Origin: Sphaerolaimus hirsutus
Lineage: Eukaryota > Nematoda > Chromadorea > Monhysterida > Sphaerolaimidae
Assembly: GCA_964036195.1 (NCBI GenBank)
Contig: OZ038459.1
Coordinates: forward strand, 5,639,206 to 5,703,205
Direction: 5' to 3'
DNA: 64,000 bases
Below, one piece after another: positions 1-10,200 of the stretch. The notes beneath the pieces were generated by a model. It worked only from the letters and a program-made list of their open reading frames with translations, searched no databases and was not told the DNA's origin. The translations under genes were made by a program, and so were the position numbers. Every line of letters begins with the position of its first letter. Positions within the stretch are counted from its first letter, which is position 1.

Positions 1-1052
1 ACATTTTTGCGATATTTATTTCATAAACTCGTTGTTTTATGGTGTAGGGTACGCCGAACATTTGAATTATGCTTTCAAACGTTTTTGTTCCGCAATTGCG
101 GAAATTAGTTTTTCAAAAAGTAGTGTTTTTAGTAAAGATACAGGAGACACTCATTGCGGAAATATTTAATGAATTTGTAATCCTTCGCGCGATTAGCACA
201 TTTTTTTTGCCCGTACAATGCGTTGTGTTCAGTAGATTTTTCATTTCTTCATTTTTTAGTTCCGCATGCAAAATTTCAGAGTAAACCATGTGCCGCCGTT
301 AGGTGGAGTGCTTTCCAAGCATGTATCTATTTATTTTGTAACTTTAAAAAACATAATGTGGTATTTTTTATGTTAATGTTGTACCCTGTGCTGCGCTTTT
401 CAACAATTTGTTTTACTTTTGACAAAAGTACGAGTCGATGGACTTTTCCCTATAAAATTTTGTTCCACTTAGGTATGATTACTTATGTCTTGAATTTGAA
501 AGGACGGATTCCATTCGGTTTTCAATTGATTTTTTTCAATCCTACCTTTTAATAAGCAAACAATCTACATAAATAATTTTTGGCCGGCTGCCAACATTTC
601 GTAATGTGCTTGAAGGGGCGCGTCAAGGATGACGAGGGCGTTTTGTTGGACTGTTTCATTACATAGAATTGTGTAGTGGAAAGTCAGTCGACTAATGGAG
701 AACGGTTTTTGTATAAATACGTTACTTACATGAAGCATTTGAATCTAAAACTTACATATTTATATTTTTAACTCTTTCTTTATTTTTTCAAAAGATAACA
801 AAGTGCGTGTGTATTTATTTTTCTTACACATAAATACCTATATGTAGGTAGGTACTTACAGGAATTATACATAATACAAAAATAGTAAAGCGATCTACCT
901 CCGTCATGAACAAATAAAGCCCATGCAAAAACTGATAAATCACAATCGTTAACATGGTAAATATTTATCAGAGATTGTGCCCAGCGCCATTGGAATGGTT
1001 TATCCAAACAAAAAATTATCGAAAAAATCACTAGAAAATTGATCAAATGGTA
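1..1052. other. AT-rich non-coding stretch
   Basis: No convincing exon. The short open frames are AT-rich and lack splice or start context. The right-hand part probably holds the 3' UTR of the mesothelin-like gene. Confidence 0.5.
779..819 (-). terminator. Candidate polyadenylation signals of the mesothelin-like gene
   Basis: AATAAA occurs on the minus strand at 814-819 and again at 779-784, about 235-270 bases after the TGA stop. Which one is used cannot be told. Confidence 0.4.
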
Positions 1053-1206
1053 TCAAAGACATGAATTTTTACTCAGCATTATACTGTGAAACAGTAGGAT
1101 GAAAGTGAGGAATAGACTGGTGACAAAAGAGACATTTCCATGGAAGTTGCCAGCTGCACTTGCATCTTGGTTGTCGATCTTCGCACCCGCTAGCCACGCT
1201 GCATAT
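1053..1206 (-). CDS. Mesothelin-like gene terminal exon with GPI-anchor-like tail
   Basis: Acceptor TTTGGCAG|A restores phase. Encodes [19 protein letters not shown], then a hydrophobic segment [13 protein letters not shown] and a short polar end before TGA. The small residues around DASAAG are a plausible GPI attachment region, but a type I membrane anchor with a very short tail cannot be excluded. Confidence 0.72.
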
Positions 1207-4200
1207 CTGCCAAATGGAAAAATATTATAATTAGATATACATTTTTTTCTCAAAGTTTTTCAACAGAGATTGAAATTGTTCCTTAATTTTTTGTTCCTGG
1301 TCCTGTTAAGTTTGCTTCAGGGGCAATTTATGGACTTATCAACCTTGAGGACTCATCAACCTTTCAATTAACCTATCATCTTCTTGTGTTTTTTTCCATA
1401 AAAATGTCAACAAATTATCAACTTTTCGTACGATTTTGACTAAACTTCTTGTAACCCTTCTTTTGCAAATTTCTCAGAGAATGGGCGGGACCACTTCTTG
1501 ATGTCATTTCCGATATCAGTACTTAGGTAACTCAATTTTGGATTTATCGACTTTATTGAAAAATGGACGCCTCGATCGCGTAGCACTAGCCGCGCCACAA
1601 CGATAAGACGCCACAAACACACACACACACGCACCTTTGTTCCTTGTCCATCTTGGCGAGGTGTCGCTCGCCGAGGCACATGGCCGCGTGCAGGTTCAAG
1701 TGGCGCACGTTGGCCGCGGGCAGCGCGTGCAGCTGGGCGCCGGACATGGCCGAGATGGCGCTGCACCGCACGCCGCTCATGGCTGTGGGCCGCAGCTGAG
1801 GGGGGGGGGGGGGCATTTTTGTTGGTTTCTTATTTGGGTTTAGGGTATTTTGATGTATGTGGCCATGACCAATTGTTATGTTGGCGCTGCACACACTAGT
1901 TTACTGCCAGTAAATGGAGAATTTAGTGAACTCATAAATCAACTTTGAATGGGATTTGAATTCAATGGATCATCCTCAACTACAGTTGACAAATAGTAAA
2001 ATAACTCACTGCAGCAAACTCAAATGCATTTGTGACTGATTTATGAGTTTACTAATTTTTATAATTTCATTATTAAACCAGTATGTGAAGCGACACAAGC
2101 TCTCATGGCAAAAATATGGAATCGGTAAAAATGCCCAAAAAGTACCCGCACGGCTGCACATACTAGTTTACAAATTAAATTTTGAAATTTTTTATAAATT
2201 TTACCTACTTATAAATAAACTTTGAATGTGTTTAAGCTTGCAGAATTACTTTTTACCTCCAACTGTAGTTAACAGACACTTCTTTCTGGTAAACTCAGAT
2301 TCTATTCAAAACTCATTTACAAGTTTACAAAAATGTTAAGTTCACTAAAAGTAAACTAGTGTGCATAGCACTAAGTGTCAACTCAATCCCACCTTTCCCA
2401 TCTGTTCAAAGTCCAGCCCTGCCACCAGCACTCCCAAAGTGTCAACTAGTGCTGCAGACCAATTCTCAATTTCACCATACTGTCTAACAGCCATTTGTGC
2501 CATATGCCTCATGGGTCTGTGGCTACAGCTCGCTGGCAACTTGCCAATTTGAACTATAGATTGGTGGAAGGCAGTTGGGGCTAGCTGGGATAGTTGAGTT
2601 GTTGTGAAGCCGCACATGATTGTGCCGATGGAGGTGATGTCTGTAGGGTTGAACATGAGTTTTTAGGAATGAAATTGGGATCCAATTGACATTGAATCCA
2701 ATGACATCCGATTTATCATAAAGTCATAAACTGGAGTGTGATATTATTGAACAATGTGAAGCCTTGATTTCAGTTATCAATGAAACATTCATTAACTGCA
2801 CTACTTTATAGTTGGCACAGATACAAAAAAATGAATAAAATTTTCTGATAATTATCTATTCACATGTGAACTTGATTACCATTGCATACTGGCGGCATTC
2901 ATACCGAGCCTGTGCCTCTCCGAATGTATACCCGCCCCGAATGTATACCCGCACCGAATGGAAGCATACCCGCTCCGAAGGTAAGCCCGGCCCGAAGGTA
3001 ACTGATGCTACCTTCGGGCCGGGCTTACCTTCGGAGCGGGTATGCTTCCATTCGGTGTGGGTATACATTCGGGGCGGGTATACATTCGGAATAGGCCTTG
3101 GTCATTCATACCACATATTTATTACCAACACTCATGTCACAATCTATTTCGCACTTTTTGCCCATTCCCCCACTAAAAAACCTGCAGCATCCCAACTCTG
3201 TATAGATCTGTCATAAGTTTTCACCACCCTGTCAGCCAGCGTGATTAGCTGATTCTCAGTCCATCCAGGAATTTGGCCAAAAACTTGGACATAATCGATG
3301 CCGTGTGGCCCAGAAAAGTTCAATGCGTACAATTCTTGTTCTGACATTGCCAGCAATAGGTTGCCCAATGTTTCAAGTTCGGCCATACCGGGTGTTCCAA
3401 GTTCACGTTGCAGTCTGGAATTTTGGAATGATTAACTCAGTTCCCCCACCCAAAATGTCCAGCTATCTATCCTTTCCAGGTACCAGTCTCGCACCCTGTA
3501 ATGTGTAAAAAAACAACCCAAACACAACTTGTGTACAAACCTGTTCCACAAAATCTCTGCCTTCTTGATTGGCCACACCATGGTGCCCAAATGTGGTGCA
3601 CACCTGACCAATTGATCAGTGCTTATCACTGAATTATCACTGAGTATCGCATCGGGAAGTGATAAGACATGCGTGCCAGCAGCCAGCAGCCATGCACATG
3701 TGATGTTTGGCTTTTTTGTCTCTTTACTCATCAATTTCGGCCGCAACATTTCAACCAATTGAAATGCATCATTCATAATCATATTGGGTCCTTTTGATGG
3801 CTCTACAAAAAGATTGTTTCCGGCAAGAAAAGCTAGTCTGGTGTTCAAGTTTTCTATCCGAGATGAGAGGCTGGTCAAGTCGTCTCGTTCCATGTCCTGA
3901 AAAATTTCTTATCTTATTTAGTGTAGACAAGAAATTTTTGTTTTTAAAAAGATATGCGATTTATGATAAAATGTTAGGTCTAGATGCACTCAGTGGACTG
4001 CAAAGTATGCATCCAAAATTACTTATGCCTTAGTCGATAATGCTCCAGCAGGATACTTATGCAGGCATCCTAACAATGAGAGGAAAATATTTGAAAAATA
4101 GAAAGGCGGAGTCATGTCGTTTTACAAGCGATGAACGTTTTTTCTCCTGAAACGTTTTTTTCCTTTTCTTGGAAACCATTTTGATTTTATAAATGGTGAC

Positions 4201-7200
4201 GTCATGCTGGAGTCTTTCATAGCATTCGATCCGCGGAATAAACACAAAAAAATTTAGACGCCATGTAACCTAGGTAGTCACTCTCCCACTTGTGTAATTC
4301 CCCACATACAGGGATGGGCATTTTCAGTTACCGCTGGAAAAACGCGATAGCTTGAGCTACGGTTTTTACAGTTTTTAGTGTAATTTTGTGACTTGACCCC
4401 CGTTATCTCAGGACTGGGGGACTATTCGAGAAAAACAAAGAATTTGGTTGTAGCCCCGACCCCAAAGGCCCAAACCCCAACATACTCAAAGGGCATCCAA
4501 ATCGGCCAATGTACGACAGAATGGGACAACACCAAAGACCGGTGACCCCCCCCCCCCCCCCCTCAAATGCCACCCTCGATTTATCCTATGGGTGACGCCT
4601 AGTCACAAAATTACACTAAAAACGGTGTGTTCCACTACTCACCCAAAATGTGGCCGTTTGGGTTGCAAACTTCAGAATAGGTGTCCTATGGAGTCTACTC
4701 TATTGTGTTAAAATTTCACTGTGATAGCTCAACCGTAGCTCAAGCTATCGCGTTTTTCCAGCGGTAACTGAAGATGCCCACCCCTGTATTTATCTCCCAC
4801 ACGAGAGCTGCCCGATTCAACACACCTTTTCACAAGCGCGCCGCCTTTCCATACCCCCAGCCGCGTTCCAACAGGTGCTCAGAAAGTGCACGTAGGGCTG
4901 CACGGCGGCGTCGGGCACCAAATTGACCCGATGCTCGTCCATCTCGTACAGCAGGCAGCCCATGGCGGCCACCTCGCTTTTTTGCCATTTTGAGGGATTG
5001 TCGAAAACCGAGTCGATTTTGGCGGCCAGCCCCAGTCTGGAGGAGTGGGAGAGGCAACCCCCTTGGAAGTAGTGCAGGTGCGAGTAGAATGTTTGGTCGG
5101 GCACTAGGGCGTAGACTCTGCGCGGCAGCTCGCTCAACGCGTATTGGAGACTGCTCGCCTGTGATTAACGCCGTGTGTCGACAATTTGTCATTGAGGTTG
5201 TCACAATTTTTGCACAAAAAATTGCATATGTTTTCAAAATACCTGTGATAATGTAAGATTTTCACATTTCTTTTAGTAGAATTCTTATTGCATTCTATAT
5301 TTTCAATGATTTTGTTACCAGTGGGATTCTCACTGGACCAGAGTTGTTAAAAGTACCAAACTTTTTTCAAAGTATACGTAAACGTAAAGTATTTATTTTT
5401 TACTCACCTCTTGAGTACAGAAAACGTAAAGAAATTTTTTTTTACTTTTACTCATGAGTAAACGTGAGTAAACGTACTTTTCCCCGCAGAAAACGTAAAC
5501 GTGAGTACTTTTGCAAAATGTCGCCAAAATTTTCGAGAAATGTCTCTCAAAATTAGCTATTTTCAAGACTTTTTGCCTATTTTACACAATTTGTGACTAT
5601 ATTTTTGGCGCTATACCCAGTTTCTACTAGTTTCATGTATTTTTAGCTAATTTTCTCCGTTTTTTCCCTTCTATGCCTTTAAAACCTATATAAAAGGCTA
5701 TCTAAAATACGTTTTCTGTACTCGAGTACTTTCAAAAAGTATGCGTAAAAGCGAGTACCAGAACTTTTTTTGAAGGAAACGTAAATGTATTTACTCTGTA
5801 CTCGAGTATACGTATTTATCGAGTAAAAGTAAATACGTTTTAACAACTATGCACTGGACCTTCTGTCTGGTAATGCAGTATTTACTAGGTGAGTTTAGTG
5901 TGATGAATCATGCCCAAGTTAGCAAGCGTGCATTGACATTGACAAACCTGAGAATCACCGACAACATTGCTGGTTCTGAAAACACAAGCCAGGCTGGCTG
6001 CAATCAAACTGTGGCGCCTTCTTTTTGGCCTTACTGTCAGTTGAAGTTGGGATGCATGTGTAAATTGAAATGCCCTCCTGGTGAATGTGGCACATGCCCT
6101 GGCGTCCATGGATCTGATAATTAAAATTACTGTGAAATTATCATGTTCAACTTAAAGGTAGAGTAGAGAAAATGGTTATTATTGGTGGATAATGTTTTAT
6201 TGGGAATTTTGAAACATTGGTGTGTCCCAACATGCTATTTTAAAAGATTTTCTAAAAAATAAGGTGTTGTAAAGTTTGTTTTCTAAACTCTCAGTGGCAA
6301 CACAGTAATTTATAACCTGTGTAATTTTTCTACTTAAAACTCAAACACTCCAAAACAAAAGCCAAAATCACCCACAAACCTGACATCAAAGCTATCAAAC
6401 TGCCTGAGCACGTCAGCTGGCACAGCCTCTATAACCTCAGGCCACAGGCCACCCTCAGCTTGGATGTCAGCGCCCAGCCACTGCACACTGGCCAGTTGGA
6501 TTTTGGTGCGCAGACACCAGGCGGTGGTTGAGATCAGGTTTACTTGCCCTGGATCGGATTGGCTCATTTTGAGTGGAATTTGAAGTGTGTGAAGTATTAG
6601 CATTGGAAAATGCATGCTTTTGAAATGATTATTTTATATCATGTCTCATCAAATCTTACAAAAACTAAATATAGGTCTTTAAATTTACGTGAAAAAGCCA
6701 GAAAAACTATAAACAAATATAAATGCATATTTATTTCTATTTACTGTTATTGTTTTAATCTCAGGAAATATCTCCAAAATTAATCAAATTAGGAAAATAT
6801 AAAAATGTAAAAAATATGTTTTTATATTTACTAATATGTATTCAATATAAACCTAGAGATTTCTTCAATTCTAGCTGCAATGATGACTAGTGGTGTTCTT
6901 TGCAAATCCATAGCAGAAACTGATTTAACAAATAATTATCCACACTCAACCAGAGTAAACCCACAATCAGTTATAAATGCCATCAGCTGGGGAATCTCTA
7001 GCAGTGATATTTTTTCCAACATATCACAATCAAGGCCTGACAATAGCTTTGCAGCCCGTATTGGACCATTTTGTTTGAGAAATAGCCCATAGTTATACTG
7101 ATGTTTTGTCAATTCTCTGTTCAGTCTGACATTGGCTTGCGGCCAACTGAACTCCTGAATTGTATCTTCTGGTATTGTTGAGTTGATTTTTGCTAAATCT

Positions 7201-10200
7201 GAACAAGGAATCATGTGGGCCATCTTTTTGGGAATGGTTATGTTTCCATCAAATGCAGCCTGGAAAAATGGTTTAGAGTTTTTGGTTACAGTTACAGTTC
7301 AGTTATATTTGCGTTACTGTTGGTTGTGGTGCATATCACAATCTGTCACTTGCTCAGGCCTCTCTTACCCATTTTTCATAACAATGTACTCATAAGTTTT
7401 TAAAATTCAACCATTCAGCAATTTTTGATGGGGGTATAAATGAAACGATATTTTTGTAAGCTCATACAGGGTGAATACATTTAGGAGAATCGTCCAAGAC
7501 AACATACACTATAAATATTCACTTAGCACACACTGTCACCCACCAGTAGACAAGAAAAAGTCAACTCAACTCAATGCAAAAGTCAACTCACTTGCAGGAA
7601 CATTTCCGTAGATCTAGCTGCTGTGAGCGCCTGCATAGTTTGCACTGGTGTCAAACCTAATTTTGTGCCTGCAGCCCTGGCAAATGCCAAAATGGATGCT
7701 GGTTGCAATAGGGCACCTGGCACCAAGTGCTCTCTAAGTAGAGATGATGCCAGGCCAGGTAAAAGTGATGTTGGCATTTTGCCAAGTTCCACATGTGTCC
7801 ATTTGACATTGCTGCCATCCACTTTTTGAGTCTGCCAAGCCTGGGCCAGATGCATGGCCAGCACGCGAGCCTGTGAATGTAGTGGCAAAAATGGATTTTA
7901 ACTTCTAATGCATGTGTATGTGTGCCAAAAGAACCTGAAAGTGAACTTAAAACTGAACTTAAAATCAATGCCAAACAGTGTAGTGTGGATTTCAACATTT
8001 TATCAAGAAAAGGTATAATATTGAAGGATAAATATCCAACCATCTACCTAATGAAGGCCACCCACCTGAGTTTGTGAAAAGTCTGCACAACCAAAGTTAG
8101 CCCTTATCTCCTGATTCTGCTCATCTGCTTGGGTACCATCAGTTTTCTTGTCAGTTTCAACTGCATTCACCAATGCAGTTGGTTTTATTTCAGCCAATTG
8201 AATGGGGGGAATAAATCGCATGAGGCATCCAATTTGGGAGATGTCTTTGCCAGACCATTCCATTATTGGCTTTGTTGGATTGTGCCATGTGAATACCTGG
8301 TGATTTTGTGTTGAATTTGGAAAGGAATGAGGTTGTTTTTTTGTCATTTTTCCACTTAGGTCTTTATCAACTGGATACCATTTCTGTATCCACCACTTGG
8401 GTATCTACCACTAGGGTATTCACCACTTGGGTAATCACCACTTGGGTATTCACCACTTGGGTATTCACCATTTGGCTTATTACCACTTAGGTATCCTAAA
8501 TAGATTGGCAGGTTTTGTGGGATATCTAACAAATCATGCCAATTTTTCAGAACACTTTCTATGCTTTGGTTGTTTTCCCACTGAGTTTACATATTTACTC
8601 TGTGTTTCACTGTTTTTAATCTTTATGTACTGTATTTAATAACAATCCTTGTCATGGAAACTGTGGCCTTCCTCTAACAAAACCAGAATTCTTCATAAAG
8701 TAGGTTATTTTTTATTTACATTTCTAACTTTCCACACAATTATTTCAAATCTCAGAGTTGTGAACCAGAAAGTCCCATATGATACAGTCCCATATCCTCA
8801 CCTGATATGCAGCTTGGAAACTTTGAGTGCAGTCATGTTTGCAAAACTCCATCTTAAACTTGTCACTGACACCAGGCTTCAACATCGATTCTTGTGGAAT
8901 GGCCTCCCTTAAAATCTCGGCTGGCATATAATGCATCAGGGCTCCACTTGAAGCCTCAATGGTGCCACTTTCAAGTATTTTCTTATTTTGCAACACACTG
9001 CGCCATAGGGATTCGGCTTGAGCCCTACTTAGGGCTAGCATTGATGCAGTGTGAATTTGTTCATCCTGCGAATTATTTTTGTGTTCAATTTGAAACGGGG
9101 AATGGCGTGTGGTTGATTTTGGTAGATGCGATAATATCCGAAAAAACTATGGCGGAGTTTTTCAATGTGCTAATGTGATACTTATAACAAAAACAAAATT
9201 TGATCCCGACCTGGTGCCACTCCCACGTCCTGTAAAATACCCTGTAAAGTGTAAAAGACCCTGTAAAGTGTCAAATGTCATGTAAAAGACCCTGTCAAGT
9301 GTCATATGTATCCTAATCTTATTTTATCATATCCAAATATTATGTTTTTTGTATCCAAATCTTACTTTTTGACAAAAACAAAAACATAAGATTTGAATAC
9401 GATCAAATTGGATTAGGATACACATGACACTTTACAGGGTCTCAAGGAAAATCCTAATTCTTCCACAATTCCCCAACAAAGGCAGTAGGTAACTTCAAAT
9501 TCCAATCTAAAATTCACTATTTGAATAAATCCCACTCACAGTGTGCAACATTTCAGCGGGTAAATTCGCCAGCACACTGGTCGGAGCTCCAGCCAGCAAT
9601 TTTCCCATCATTCCATCAGCCCCATCCAAGCCGACTGCCCTGTATGCGCCGATAAAAAGTGCCCTCTGCGTGCATTTGCCCAATTTTGTCAATTTTTCAT
9701 CGCTGCTTTGGCCCTGATCTGATGCGAAATGGTCGGAAACGACTGGATCAGTTGACAAAAGTGCCCTGAGGGCAGTCCCAGACCCTGTAAAATGCCGTGT
9801 AAAATGTCAAATGTCACGCAAAGTGTCAAAAATCATGTGAAATGACCGGTAAATTGGCAAACGTGTTTGCTATTTTACCGGACATTTTACATGACTTTTG
9901 ACACTTTGCATGATATTTGACATTTGACAGGGCATTTTACAGGGTCTGGGACTGGCACCTGATCGCCAAGGGGGCCAAAGTTTGGGGCAGATCGTAGAAA
10001 TTGGAACAGGGCATGGCATCGAGCCAATTGCTCACTAGCGCCAAAGAATCTCTGCGCGCGTTTATGTCAACTGTGAATGTCTACTTGAAAAGTTTCATTT
10101 ATGATGCAGCGCTGATACATAAATACCGACACCAACAAACTGGCAACAAGATAAAAATGTGATCTAGTGTGCAGGACTAATATTCTACCGTATTTGCTTC

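Noticed and set aside
5849..6124. Plus-strand open frame with a cysteine-rich end ([15 protein letters not shown])
   Set aside because: It starts inside a transposon end and overlaps an exon of the minus-strand gene that fits by phase and splice sites.
6945..6950. GTTGAG as donor of exon 6965-7259
   Set aside because: It leaves phase 0, but the next exon needs phase 1. GTGGGT at 6964-6959 gives the right phase.
8389..8491. CRISPR-like regular repeats
   Set aside because: An 18-bp simple tandem repeat without unique spacers in a eukaryotic intron.
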